Shown here: positions 8,902 through 19,400 of the stretch, one piece after another
Numbering within the stretch: the first letter of the stretch is position 1
How the letters are laid out: every line of letters starts with the position of its first letter
Assembly: GCF_002270415.1 (NCBI RefSeq)
Contig: NZ_NNRI01000013.1
Location: 558,001 to 622,000 of the forward strand
Length of the DNA: 64,000 bases
Direction: 5' to 3'
Source of the DNA: Mesorhizobium sophorae
Lineage (GTDB): Bacteria; Pseudomonadota; Alphaproteobacteria; Rhizobiales; Rhizobiaceae
Notes under the pieces: model-generated
What the model saw: only the letters and a program-made list of their open reading frames with translations
Databases searched by the model: none
What the model was told of the DNA's origin: nothing
Position numbers and translations under genes: made by a program

Positions 8902-9855
8902 GTGACCGACCTGACAACGGCCGCAAGGTCAAAACATCACATACTGATCGACGCGGCCAATGAGCTGCCGCCCGCTCCCACGCTGGTGGTGCATCCATGC
9001 GATGCCACCTCGCTCCGGGGCGCAATCGAAGCGCGGGATGCGGGCCTGATTCTGCCGATCCTTGTCGGTCCTGAGAAAAAGATCCGGGATGCGGCGGGGC
9101 AGGCGGAGATCGAACTGACAGGGGTCGAGATTGTTGACGTTCCGCACAGCCATGCCGCCGCCGCAAAAGCGATCGAACTAATCCACGCCGGCCGAGGCGA
9201 GCTTTTGATGAAGGGCAGCCTGCACACTGACGAACTGATGCGCGAGGTCACTGCCTCGGCCTCCGGTCTTCGGACGGGGCGGCGGATCAGCCATGTATTC
9301 ATCATGGACGTGCCCGGCCATGCTGAGACGCTGTTAGTGACCGATGCCGCGATCAATATCTTCCCCGATCTGGATACCAAACGCGACATCATCCAGAACG
9401 CGATCGACCTATGCCACGCCCTGCGGATCGAAGTGCCGCGTGTGGCAATCCTTTCGGCGGTCGAGACAGTAACGACCAAGATCCCCTCGACGCTGGAAGC
9501 GGCCGCCCTGTGCAAGATGGCCGACCGGGGTCAGATCACCGGCGGCTTGCTGGAGGGGCCGCTGGCCTTCGACAATGCCATCGACCCCGAGGCCGCGCGG
9601 ATCAAGGGCATCGGCGGACCGGTGGCGGGTCACGCGCAGATTCTGGTGGTGCCGGATCTTGAGTCCGGAAATATGCTGGCCAAGAACCTGACCTTCATGG
9701 CCAAGGCCGATGCGGCAGGCATAGTTCTGGGTGCGCGAGTGCCGATCATCCTGACCAGCCGAGCGGATACGGTGCGGACGCGCCTTGCCTCGGCCGCGGT
9801 GGGAACGATCCTCGCCGCAGCGCGGCGCGCGAGCACGCTCCTGCCCAAAGTGTGA
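8902..9855 (+). CDS. Phosphate acetyl/butyryltransferase
   Basis: A 317-residue enzyme of the PTA_PTB fold, which interconverts acetyl-CoA (or another short acyl-CoA) and acyl phosphate. Motifs include SHAAAAKAIELI, LMKGSLHTDELM, RRISHVFIMDVPG and GGPVAGHAQILVVPDLESGN; the last two are characteristic of this family. It is the single-domain form, lacking the N-terminal MaoC-like domain of the longer rhizobial proteins often called bifunctional. It starts with GTG 8902 after GAGGAGAA. Its stop overlaps the GTG start of the acetate kinase gene (GTGA), which indicates translational coupling and a joint acyl-CoA to acetyl-P to acetate plus ATP route. Confidence 0.9.
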   Translation: MTDLTTAARSKHHILIDAANELPPAPTLVVHPCDATSLRGAIEARDAGLILPILVGPEKKIRDAAGQAEIELTGVEIVDVPHSHAAAAKAIELIHAGRGELLMKGSLHTDELMREVTASASGLRTGRRISHVFIMDVPGHAETLLVTDAAINIFPDLDTKRDIIQNAIDLCHALRIEVPRVAILSAVETVTTKIPSTLEAAALCKMADRGQITGGLLEGPLAFDNAIDPEAARIKGIGGPVAGHAQILVVPDLESGNMLAKNLTFMAKADAAGIVLGARVPIILTSRADTVRTRLASAAVGTILAAARRASTLLPKV

Positions 9856-11042
9856 CGCGCATGGATGTGATCCTTGTTCTGAATGCCGGTTCGTCGAGTC
9901 TGAAGTTTCAGATTTTCGCCGTGGGCCCAACCGGGCTCGAACGGCAGATAAAAGGCCAGATCGACGGCATTGGCGTGCATCCTCGCTTTCGCGCCGCAGA
10001 TGCCGCGGGCGCAACGATGATCGACGAGCGACTCGAGGTGCAGGCAATTCCAGATCTGCCCGCCGCGACCCGCGCACTGAAAGTCTGGCTGCGAGGACTT
10101 TCGGGTTATTCGCTGCAGGCGGTCGGCCATCGCGTGGTACATGGCGGGCCGGATTATTCCGCTCCCGTGCGCATCGACGAGGTCGTTCTGGAGCGGTTGC
10201 GAGCCTTCGAGGCGCTGGCCCCGCTGCATCAGCCTAATAACTTGGCGCCTATTCGCCTGGTGCGCGAGCTTGCCCCCGACTTACCGCAGGTAGCCTGTTT
10301 CGACACGGCCTTTCACCGCAGCCATCCGGCGGTGGCCGATTTCTATGCAATCCCCCGGGCCCTGCATGACGAAGGCGTGCGGCGCTACGGCTTTCATGGC
10401 CTGTCCTACGATTATGTCTCGCAGCGCCTGCGCGTCGTGGCCCCTGAGATCGCGAAAGGTCGCGTAGTCGTGGCGCACCTGGGCAGCGGAGCTTCAATGT
10501 GTGCGCTGAAGGCCGGGAAGAGCGTGGACAGCACCATGGGCTTCACCGCGCTGGACGGTCTACCGATGGGTACGCGGCCGGGGCAGATCGACCCTGGCGT
10601 AGTACTGTATCTAATTGGCCAGAAGAGGATGACTACCGCCGAAGTATCGAGCCTCCTTTACACGGACTCCGGCATGAAGGGTCTCTCGGGTGTGTCGAAC
10701 GACATGCGCGACCTTCTGGCCAGCACCGATCCCCGCGCGGTCTTTGCAATCGACTATTTTGTGCAGCGCTGTGCCGTGAGCATCGGCGGGCTAGCGGCTG
10801 CGATGGATGGCGTGGACGCGCTGGTCTTCACCGCGGGCATCGGCGAGAACGCGCCGGGGATCCGCGCCCGCATCGCGGCCAGGCTGGGCTGGCTAGGGGC
10901 GGCCCTCGATGAGCAAGCCAATGCCATCTCCGCCACGGTAATATCTGCCCACGGTTCGGCGCTGCGCCTTATGGTGGTGCCTACCGATGAAGAATTGATG
11001 ATCGCACAGCAGACCCTGGCTTTGCTGCCCCCGACAATTTGA
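9852..11042 (+). CDS. ackA: Acetate kinase
   Basis: A 396-residue cytoplasmic kinase that converts acetyl phosphate and ADP to acetate and ATP. It carries the ASKHA-fold signatures: the NAGSSSLKF start, HRVVHGG, CFDTAFH, RRYGFHGLSYDYV, VAHLGSGAS with the phosphate-binding loop, and FTAGIGENAPGIR near the C-terminus. The length is normal. The GTG at 9852 overlaps the stop of the upstream gene; ATG 9861 is an alternative giving the usual MDVILVLNAG start. Combined with phosphoketolase encoded 2.8 kb downstream, it would yield ATP without respiration. Confidence 0.95.
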   Translation: MTRMDVILVLNAGSSSLKFQIFAVGPTGLERQIKGQIDGIGVHPRFRAADAAGATMIDERLEVQAIPDLPAATRALKVWLRGLSGYSLQAVGHRVVHGGPDYSAPVRIDEVVLERLRAFEALAPLHQPNNLAPIRLVRELAPDLPQVACFDTAFHRSHPAVADFYAIPRALHDEGVRRYGFHGLSYDYVSQRLRVVAPEIAKGRVVVAHLGSGASMCALKAGKSVDSTMGFTALDGLPMGTRPGQIDPGVVLYLIGQKRMTTAEVSSLLYTDSGMKGLSGVSNDMRDLLASTDPRAVFAIDYFVQRCAVSIGGLAAAMDGVDALVFTAGIGENAPGIRARIAARLGWLGAALDEQANAISATVISAHGSALRLMVVPTDEELMIAQQTLALLPPTI

Positions 11043-11058
11043 TCAACCGGAGACAGAG

Positions 11059-11844
11059 ATGACCCTTCCCTCCGCCAAGGCAAAGCTGCTTGAAGGAAAG
11101 CGCGGCCTGATCGTCGGCATCGCCAACGACCAGTCGATCGCTTGGGGCTGTGCCCGTGCCTTCCGTTCTCTCGGAGCCGAGCTTGCGATCACCTACCTGT
11201 CTGACAAGGCCAAGCCCCATGTCGCCCCGCTTGCGCGCGAGGTCGAGGCCAAGCTGTTCCTGCCGCTGGACGTGATGCAGGAGGGACAGATGGAAGCGGT
11301 ATTTGACCGCATCGCGCAGGATTGGGGCAAGCTGGATTTCGTAATCCACTCCATCGCGTTTTCGCCAAAGGACACTCTGCAGGGCCGGGTCACCGATGCC
11401 CAGCGCGACGGGTTTCTGAAGACAATGGAGGTGTCATGCTGGTCATTCCTACGCATGGCCCATCTGGCCGAGCCACTGATGCAAGAGGGCGGCACGCTGT
11501 TTACAATGACCTATTACGGCGCACAGATGGTGGTCGAGAACTACAACATCATGGGCGTCGCCAAGGCAGCGCTGGAAAGTGCCGTGCGCTACGTGGCAGC
11601 AGAACTGGGTCCGAAGGGCATTCGCGTCCATGCGATATCGCCAGGCCCATTAGCCACCCGCGCGGCTTCGGGGATCGCAGAGTTCGATCTGCTGCTGGAC
11701 AAGGCCCGCATCAGGTCGCCCGCACGCAAGCTGGTGACGATCGACGAGGTGGGCGCGACCTGCGCCTTCCTCGCTCTGGATGCCGCGCGGTCGATGACCG
11801 GGCAGGTGATCTATGTGGATGGTGGCTATCATATCGTAGACTGA
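11059..11844 (+). CDS. fabI: Enoyl-[acyl-carrier-protein] reductase (NADH), FabI type
   Basis: A 261-residue short-chain dehydrogenase of the FabI subgroup, reducing the double bond of enoyl-ACP at the end of each fatty-acid elongation round. The cofactor site has the FabI pattern GIANDQSIAWG. The catalytic pair is Tyr162 and Lys169 in the NYNIMGVAKAALES segment (Y-x6-K), preceded by TMTYYG. ISPGPLATRAASGI follows, as usual. It lies 17 bp after ackA and so appears to be in the same operon. Rhizobia normally carry a housekeeping fabI elsewhere, so this is probably a paralogue with a cluster-specific job. Confidence 0.9.
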   Translation: MTLPSAKAKLLEGKRGLIVGIANDQSIAWGCARAFRSLGAELAITYLSDKAKPHVAPLAREVEAKLFLPLDVMQEGQMEAVFDRIAQDWGKLDFVIHSIAFSPKDTLQGRVTDAQRDGFLKTMEVSCWSFLRMAHLAEPLMQEGGTLFTMTYYGAQMVVENYNIMGVAKAALESAVRYVAAELGPKGIRVHAISPGPLATRAASGIAEFDLLLDKARIRSPARKLVTIDEVGATCAFLALDAARSMTGQVIYVDGGYHIVD

Positions 11845-11970
11845 GGCAGAAGACGCAGCGCGGGTATGCGACCGGCCCCGGTTGGTGATTCAGGTTGTCG
11901 ATTTGCAGCAAGAGGTTTAACTTCGTAGAGCAGAGGTCGGTGCTGAATCCGTATCGGAGTTGCAACCGAG

Positions 11971-12639
11971 ATGCTCGTCAAAGATGAAATGACGACTGAG
12001 ATCGTCAAAATATCACCTGATAACAGTGTCCGGCAGGCAGCCAAAGTCATGCTGGATAATCACGTCAGCGGCATCCCGGTCGTTGACGATGACGGTCATC
12101 TCGTCGGCATTATCAGCGAAGGCGACTTGATCCGAAGAACGGAATTGGGAAGCGGAGGGGTCGCGTCGCCAGCCGAGATGGCCATGCCTGCCGAAGAGAG
12201 AGCCAGCGCATATGTGAAACGCAGCTCGTGGAAGGTGGGCGACGCGATGACGCATGACCCAATCACAATTGATGAGGAAGCCCCACTGACGCAAGTGGCA
12301 AAGCTAATGCAGGAGCGTGGCATAAAGCGCATTCCGGTGACAAGAGCTGGTGAACTGGTCGGCATCGTTAGCCGAGCGGACCTGCTCCGGGTAATACTTA
12401 CGGCCAAGCGTGATGAAACAGCAGCAGGCGATGATGCCATTCAGCGCAGCATCGCGATCCGCCTCGGAGAAAACACCGGTCTGGAGGGGCTCGACGTGAA
12501 AGTGATCGTCGATGACGGAATCGTGCATCTTTGGGGTAATGTCGAGACCACAGAATGCAGGAGAGCCGCGCGGACCGTCGCAGAAAGTGTTCGCGGAGTC
12601 AGAGGTGTCGTCGAGCACTTTTCCCAATCTGGTGCGTGA
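11971..12639 (+). CDS. CBS-pair protein with C-terminal BON domain
   Basis: A 222-residue protein with two CBS motifs and a BON domain. CBS1 covers residues about 7-60 (MTTEIVKISPDNSVRQA to VGIISEGDL), CBS2 about 92-150 (MTHDPITIDEEAPL to VGIVSRADLLR), and BON about 158-222 (GIVHLWGNVET to RGVRGVVEHF). CBS pairs bind adenine nucleotides and act as energy sensors. BON domains usually bind phospholipid or ligands. There is no signal peptide. Its place within the acetate/phosphoketolase run suggests energy-state sensing, which is inference. Confidence 0.88.
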   Translation: MLVKDEMTTEIVKISPDNSVRQAAKVMLDNHVSGIPVVDDDGHLVGIISEGDLIRRTELGSGGVASPAEMAMPAEERASAYVKRSSWKVGDAMTHDPITIDEEAPLTQVAKLMQERGIKRIPVTRAGELVGIVSRADLLRVILTAKRDETAAGDDAIQRSIAIRLGENTGLEGLDVKVIVDDGIVHLWGNVETTECRRAARTVAESVRGVRGVVEHFSQSGA

Positions 12640-12740
12640 CGACGGCAAAGGTATCTGAGGCCCAATTCCCTCGCTCCCAGATTTTATGCGCTGAAGCAAT
12701 GCATTGCGTTGCGGACGTGTTCAAACGGTGGAGACAAATC

Positions 12741-13766
12741 ATGGCACAGACTATGAAGGCGGCGGTCGTACGAGCCTTCCGGACACCACTCGTCATTGAG
12801 GAGCTGGAGGTTCCAAGTCCGTCGGCCGGACAGATCGTCGTAAAGTATGAAGCGACCGGCGTCTGTCACACAGATCTCCATGCGGCAAGTGGTGACTGGC
12901 CGGTGAAGCCCATTCCACCCTTCATACCAGGGCATGAGGGCGTCGGGTTCGTCTCCGCGGTGGGAGCGGGTGTAAAGAGGGTAAAAGAAGGTGATCGCGT
13001 TGGCGTGCCCTGGCTGCATACCGCCTGTGGTTACTGCCCCTATTGCCGAACCGGTTGGGAAACTCTGTGTGCATCCCAGTCGAACACTGGATATTCCGTG
13101 AATGGGACCTTCGCACAATTCGGACTCGCTGATCCTGAGTTTGTGGGCCAATTGCCAGACAGCCTTGACTTCGGACCAGCGGCTCCAGTGCTGTGCGCCG
13201 GCGTAACCGTCTACAAGGGGCTGAAAGAAACCGAGGTCCGCCCTGGCGAGTGGGTAGCTGTTTCAGGAGTGGGCGGCCTAGGTCATATGGCGATTCAGTA
13301 CGCCAAGGCGATGGGTATGCACGTGGTCGCAGCGGACATATTCGAAGACAAGCTGGCCTTGGCCAGGCAACTCGGTGCGGACATTACCGTCAATGGCAAG
13401 GAGAAGGATGCCATCGGGCAGGTCCATAAGGCCACGGGCGGGGTCCATGGAGCGCTTGTGACGGCGGTTTCACCGGCGGCGATGGAACAGGCCTTTGGAT
13501 TCATGCGGCCGAAGGGAACGATGTCTCTTGTCGGCCTTCCGCCCGGGAAAATTTCGCTGCCTGTTTTCGAGACTGTGTTGAAGCGTATCACCATACGCGG
13601 CTCGATAGTGGGAACACGTCAAGACCTCGATGAATCGCTTCAGTTTGCGGCAGAGGGCAAGGTCGCCCCTCATTTCTCTTGGGACGAGATGGAAAATATC
13701 AATGATATTTTTCACCGCATGGAAGAAGGCAAGATTGACGGTCGAATTGTTATGAGGCTGGGCTAG
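12741..13766 (+). CDS. adhP: Zinc-dependent alcohol dehydrogenase, AdhP type
   Basis: A 341-residue medium-chain dehydrogenase. Catalytic zinc ligands are Cys42 (GVCHTD) and His65/Glu66 (GHEGVG). The structural-zinc cysteines are C96, C99, C102 and C110. The Rossmann motif is GVGGLGHMA. The frame extends upstream to 12555 over the end of the CBS-BON gene, but ATG 12741 has a GGAGAC site and gives the normal MAQTMKAAVV start, so it was chosen. The enzyme interconverts primary alcohols such as ethanol with aldehydes, using NAD(H). In this neighbourhood it could remove or produce ethanol during oxygen limitation. Confidence 0.9.
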   Translation: MAQTMKAAVVRAFRTPLVIEELEVPSPSAGQIVVKYEATGVCHTDLHAASGDWPVKPIPPFIPGHEGVGFVSAVGAGVKRVKEGDRVGVPWLHTACGYCPYCRTGWETLCASQSNTGYSVNGTFAQFGLADPEFVGQLPDSLDFGPAAPVLCAGVTVYKGLKETEVRPGEWVAVSGVGGLGHMAIQYAKAMGMHVVAADIFEDKLALARQLGADITVNGKEKDAIGQVHKATGGVHGALVTAVSPAAMEQAFGFMRPKGTMSLVGLPPGKISLPVFETVLKRITIRGSIVGTRQDLDESLQFAAEGKVAPHFSWDEMENINDIFHRMEEGKIDGRIVMRLG

Positions 13767-13850
13767 TTCACGCCCGAGGGCAAACCGTTGAGCCAATCTG
13801 CGAATTTGGAGCATTTCGCGAAAAAGTCTGACTTTATGAGGAGGCCCGCG

Positions 13851-16313
13851 ATGGCATCGGTTCAGAAGGCAAAGGTCCAACAGCGTTCAACGGACGAGAC
13901 CCTAACAACAAGCGCCCTGTCTGCGGACGAGCTTCGCTTGATCGATGCTTATTGGCGGGCTTCCAACTATCTCTCGGTTGGCCAAATCTACCTCCTCGAC
14001 AATCCGCTTCTAACTGAACGTCTGAAACGCGAGCACATTAAGCCACGTCTGCTTGGTCACTGGGGAACGTCTCCGGGATTGAACATGCTTTATGTTCACC
14101 TCAACCGGATCATCAAACGCGACGATCTCAACATGATCTACGTCATCGGCCCTGGCCACGGTGGGCCGTCGTTGGTCGCTCACGCGTACCTCGAAGGCAC
14201 TTACAGCGAGTTCTACCCGAATATCAGCCAGGATACGGAGGGCATGAAAAAGCTGTTCAAGCAGTTCAGCTTCCCCGGCGGTATTCCGAGCCACGTTGCG
14301 CCCGAGACGCCCGGCAGTATTCACGAGGGCGGTGAGCTTGGATACGCCTTGAGCCATGCCTATGGCGCAGCCTTCGACAACCCGGACCTGATCGTCGCCT
14401 GCGTCGTGGGCGACGGCGAGGCTGAAACCGGCCCGCTCGCGACCGGGTGGCATGGCAATAAGTTCCTCAACCCGGCCCGCGACGGTTGTGTGCTCCCGAT
14501 CCTCCACCTCAACGGTTACAAGATCGCGAACCCATGCTTTCTCGCCCGCATCCCAAAAGAGGAACTGCGGAAGTTCTTCGAAGGCATGGGCTACGCGCCA
14601 TACTTCGTCGAGGGGCACGATCCGGCCGACGTCCACCAGCAGCTGGCAGGCGTGCTCGACACTGCAGTGGCCGAGATCAGGCGGATCTGGGCTGAGGCAC
14701 GCAACAAGGGCAACCTGAAGCGGCCTGCCTGGCCGATGATCGTTTTTCGCACGCCGAAAGGATGGACGTGCCCGGAAGAGATCGATGGCAAGAAGTGTGA
14801 AGATTATTGGCGTTCACACCAGGTTCCCATGGGCGAAATGGACAAGCCGGAGCACATCCGAATTCTCGATAAGTGGATGAAGAGCTACCGACCTGAAGAG
14901 TTGTTCGATGACGATGGCCGGCTCAAATCCGAACTGGCGGCGCTGGCCCCCACGGGCCATCGCCGCATGAGCGACAATCCGCATGCTAACGGCGGACTGC
15001 TCCTCCGCGACCTCAGGATGCCTGACTTCCGCGACTACGCGGTCGACGTACCCAGCCCGGGGACTGTCATCGTGGAGTCCGCGCGGACGATGGGCAAATT
15101 TCTGCGCGATGTCATGAAACTCAATCTGGACAGCAAGAACTTCCGCCTTTTCAGTCCGGACGAGAACAACTCCAATCGCTGGCAGGATGTATTGGAGGTC
15201 ACGAATCGTTGCTACATGGCCGAGATATACCCGGAGGACGACCATCTCTCGCCGGACGGCCGCGTAATGGAGGTTCTCAGCGAGCACCAATGCCAGGGAT
15301 GGCTCGAAGGCTACCTGCTGACAGGCCGCCACGGTTTCTTCTCCTGTTACGAAGCCTTCATCCACATCATCGATTCGATGTTCAACCAGCACGCCAAGTG
15401 GCTGAAGGTGTGCAACCACATCCCGTGGCGACGCTCGATCGCATCGCTGAACTACTTCCTCAGCTCGCACGTGTGGCGGCAGGACCACAACGGCTTCAGT
15501 CACCAGGATCCGGGATTCCTCGATCATGTCGTGAACAAGAAGGCGGAGGTGATCCGGATCTATCTACCGCCGGACGCGAACACCCTACTGTCTGTGACCG
15601 ACCACTGCCTGCGCAGCCGCAACTACGTCAACGTCGTCGTGGCTGGCAAGCAACCGGCGCCACAGTGGCTGAGCATGGACGAGGCCATCAAGCATTGCGA
15701 CCAGGGGCTTGGCATCTGGAAGTGGGCGAGCAACGATGAGGGCGTTGAGCCGGATGTCGTCATGGCCTGTTGCGGCGATGTACCGACCTTGGAGACGTTG
15801 GCCGCCGTCGAGCTTATCCGCAAGCACCTGCCGGACCTAAAGGTGCGTGTGGTCAACGTGGTGAACCTGATGAAACTGCAGCCTCGGAGCGAGCATCCGC
15901 ACGGGTTGTCGGACCGCGATTTCGATGCGCTTTTCACTAAAGACAAGCCGATCATATTCGCATTCCACGGCTACCCGTGGCTAATCCATCGTTTGACCTA
16001 CCGCCGGACGAACCACTACAACCTGCACGTTCGGGGATACAAGGAGGAAGGCACGACGTCGACTCCGTTCGACATGGTGGTGCTGAATGACCTCGACCGG
16101 TTCCATTTGGCGGAGGACGTGATCGACCGCCTGCCGCAGCTAGGCGCTCGCGCCGCCTACTTCAAGCAGGCGATTCACGAAAGGCTGATCGAACACAGGC
16201 AGCACATTGAACGGTACGGCGATGACATGCCGGCAATCAGCGGCTGGAAGTGGGGTATGAAAGGCACTGCAAAAGCCCCCCGGAAAACCTCCACGGAAGG
16301 AGACAACCTCTAA
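13851..16313 (+). CDS. xfp: Phosphoketolase (xylulose-5-P/fructose-6-P)
   Basis: An 820-residue thiamine-diphosphate enzyme that cleaves xylulose 5-phosphate or fructose 6-phosphate with phosphate to acetyl phosphate plus a triose or tetrose phosphate. Motifs include GPGHGGPSLVAHAYLEG, TPGSIHEGGELGYALSHAYG, the ThDP/Mg site VVGDGEAETGPLATGWHGNK, FSPDENNSNRW, and C-terminal HGYPWLIHRLTYRR. An earlier in-frame TTG exists at 13788, but AGGAGG at 13838-13843 sits exactly 7 nt before ATG 13851. Its product, acetyl phosphate, is the substrate of the nearby acetate kinase and phosphate acetyltransferase, so the three form a coherent pathway. Confidence 0.95.
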   Translation: MASVQKAKVQQRSTDETLTTSALSADELRLIDAYWRASNYLSVGQIYLLDNPLLTERLKREHIKPRLLGHWGTSPGLNMLYVHLNRIIKRDDLNMIYVIGPGHGGPSLVAHAYLEGTYSEFYPNISQDTEGMKKLFKQFSFPGGIPSHVAPETPGSIHEGGELGYALSHAYGAAFDNPDLIVACVVGDGEAETGPLATGWHGNKFLNPARDGCVLPILHLNGYKIANPCFLARIPKEELRKFFEGMGYAPYFVEGHDPADVHQQLAGVLDTAVAEIRRIWAEARNKGNLKRPAWPMIVFRTPKGWTCPEEIDGKKCEDYWRSHQVPMGEMDKPEHIRILDKWMKSYRPEELFDDDGRLKSELAALAPTGHRRMSDNPHANGGLLLRDLRMPDFRDYAVDVPSPGTVIVESARTMGKFLRDVMKLNLDSKNFRLFSPDENNSNRWQDVLEVTNRCYMAEIYPEDDHLSPDGRVMEVLSEHQCQGWLEGYLLTGRHGFFSCYEAFIHIIDSMFNQHAKWLKVCNHIPWRRSIASLNYFLSSHVWRQDHNGFSHQDPGFLDHVVNKKAEVIRIYLPPDANTLLSVTDHCLRSRNYVNVVVAGKQPAPQWLSMDEAIKHCDQGLGIWKWASNDEGVEPDVVMACCGDVPTLETLAAVELIRKHLPDLKVRVVNVVNLMKLQPRSEHPHGLSDRDFDALFTKDKPIIFAFHGYPWLIHRLTYRRTNHYNLHVRGYKEEGTTSTPFDMVVLNDLDRFHLAEDVIDRLPQLGARAAYFKQAIHERLIEHRQHIERYGDDMPAISGWKWGMKGTAKAPRKTSTEGDNL

Positions 16314-16436
16314 GAGGGAACAGATCGGTCGGAGGAGCACAGCGCGGTCCAATTTCTATGTCGGCGATTGAAGCAAAGCGGGGGCTGCAGGCAATCGCGA
16401 TGGTTGGGCCAAGCGCATCACCGAAAGAGAAACGCG

Positions 16437-19400
16437 ATGGTGAGTTTGGTCGACGGTGTGGGCGATCCCCCGCAATATTGCGGTCCTGCGGACGGAAAGG
16501 CTCCGAGCCTTGCCGTGGCGTTGCTTTCCAACGGTAGCTACAGCGTCTTGCTCACCGCCGCCGGGGCCGGCTGTGGGTCTTGGAGAGAGCTGGACGTTAC
16601 GCGTTGGCGGCAGGATTGCACGCGCGATTGCTGGGGGCAGTTCTGTTATATTGAAGATCGGACGTACAACAAGCTTTGGTCCATCGGCAAACAACCTATT
16701 TTTCAGTCTGACAACGTCTACGAGAACGCCTTTTTCGGAGATCGTGCCGAATTCCGCTGTCTCGCCGAGGACATCGAAGTGTCCTGGGCAGTCTGTGTCG
16801 CACCCGATATCGATGTGGAAGTGCGGATGCTCAGGGTCTCCAATCATGGCAACACCGCGAGAAGCCTCGAACTGACCAGCTATGCCGAAGTCTGCCTGAA
16901 CAACCGCCGCGCGGACCGAGCACATCCGGCCTTTGCCAAGCTCTTTGTGGAAACGCAGTTTGATCACAGGACCGGCGCCCTGTTTGCAAGACGCCGACCG
17001 CGCAGTGCCGAGGAAACGCCTGTCTGGGCAGTACATGTTTCCGCTTCGAGCATACGGGATCGTCAGTTGGTCGAGTATGAGACGGATCGGCTCAGGTTCC
17101 TCGGCCGGGGCCGCACGACCGCCAACCCTAGGGCATTCGAGAGAGCAGCGAGTCTCTCTGGGATGGCCGGTCCCGTTCTCGATCCGATCTTCAGCCTGCG
17201 AACCGCAATTCATCTCCAGCCGGGTGCGATGGAACGCGTCGCTTTTGTGACGGGCGCGGCTGACAACGAAGCGACGGCGCAAACGATCGCCGAGCGATAT
17301 GCGAGCCTCGAAGCGGCCGACAAAGCGTTCTCCGATTCAGCGGAAAGCTACCGCAACCAGCTTCGGGATTCGAACCTGACCCCCGACGAGGTTGCCCTGT
17401 TCAACCGATTGGCCGGAGACATCGTGTTTTTGGACCCGGCGCTTCGGGACTCATCCGCGCTCGGGAAAAAACTACTGAGCAGAGCGGCACTGTGGTTTCA
17501 TGGAATTTCCGGCGACCTTCCGATTGTGTTGGCTCGCATCGAGACGGGCGCGGACGAGTCGCTCATTCGCGAGGTGATGCGCGCGCACGAGTTCATCTCC
17601 CGCCGAGGCTTGCGCTTCGACCTTGTCCTGCTCGACGAGCGTGACGCAGGCGAGGCCAAGCGATTGGCAAGCGAATTGACCTCCGGCCTGCAATCCGAAC
17701 TGGTGGGCAAGCCGGGCGGAGTATACGTCTTGTTTGCAGCCGAGGTGCCGGAAGATCGTAAGGATGCGATCACGGTTGCAGCAGGCACCATTCTTGCGAG
17801 CAGCAGTGGCTCACTGGCCGACCAACTTATGGGGCGACCAGGTGTTGCAACGCCCCCTTCGCGAATATCGACGTTCCGTCCCTACGAGACGCCCGTGCAA
17901 CACTCGGGCGAGACTGGCGCAGACCTGCTCCATTGGAACGGGTTCGGGGGCTTCCGCGCGGACGGAGGCGAATATGTTATCGTGGTGGATGGCGCGGAAC
18001 AGACTCCGACGCCGTGGTGCAACGTCATTGCCAACCCAGACTTTGGCTGCCTGACGAGCGAAGGCGGCCTTGGCTACACCTGGGCAGGCAACAGCCAGCT
18101 GAACAGGCTGACGCCCTGGTCGAACGATCCAGTTTCGGATCCGCCCGGCGAAATCATCTACATCCGGGACGAGGAAACTGGAGAACATTGGACGCCGACA
18201 CCCTTGCCCCTGGGGCAGGGGACGGTTGTCACAGTTCGACATGGGCAGGGCTACAGCCGGTACGAAAGCAACAGCCGATCCCTGCACCAGGAATTGACGG
18301 TCCATGTTCCGTCCAAGGATCCGGTCAAGATCATCCACCTTGCTCTTCGCAATGACGCACTGCAGGCGCGCCGTTTGACGGCAACGTACTACGTCGAATG
18401 GGTGCTCGGGACGCAACGTGAAGACGCTGGGATGCAAGTTGTCTGCAGACGGGATCTTCAATCGCAAGCCATCATTGCGCGGAACGTCTGGGAGGGTGAT
18501 TTTGCCGCAAAGCTGGCATTTGCTGCGACAAGTCGGTATGTGCGCTCGGCCACTTGCGATCGCTCCGAGTTCTTGGGCATTTACGGTTCCGCATCGCAGC
18601 CTGCGGGACTGGGAAACGCCGACCTTGCAGGGCGCTTTGGCTCGCTAGTCGATCCCTGCGCTGCGCTGACAGTGGACATTTCAATGGCCCCAGGCGAGAG
18701 CTCGGAGGTCGTTTTCGTTCTCGGACAGGCTGACAGCCTCGCCCAGGTCCGCACCCTCGTGCGGAAATGTGCCAACCCCAAATACGCACGGAAAAGCCTG
18801 GCCGTCGTCTCGCGTCAATGGGACGAAATCCTGAATGCGATCGAAGTCAAAACGCCGGACACCGCCTTCAATCTGCTGATGAACCGCTGGCTGCTGTATC
18901 AGGTCCTTGCCTGCCGCGTCTGGGCGCGCACTGGCTTCTATCAATCCGGAGGCGCGTTCGGCTTCCGGGACCAGCTCCAGGATGTGATGGCACTGGTCCA
19001 TAGCGCGCCGAACGAGACACGTGCGCACATTCTGCGAGCAGCCGCGCGCCAATTCACGGAGGGTGATGTCCAACATTGGTGGCACCCTCCGTCCGGCGTT
19101 GGGGTACGCACGCGCATTACCGACGACCTGTATTTTCTGCCTTTTGTGATGCACCACTATGTTTCGACCACTGGCGATTTCAGCCTGCTCGATGAGCAGG
19201 TGCCTTTCATCACATTCCCGGTGCTGAAGGAGGACCAGGAAGAGGCCTTCGGCAAGCCTGAATCCAGCGAACAGGCTGGTACCCTCTATGAACACTGCAT
19301 CCGCGCGTTGAAACACGGGTTCAGGCTCGGCAGTCACGACTTGCCGCTCATGGGAACAGGCGACTGGAACGACGGCATGAACAAGGTCGGAGCCGAGGGC

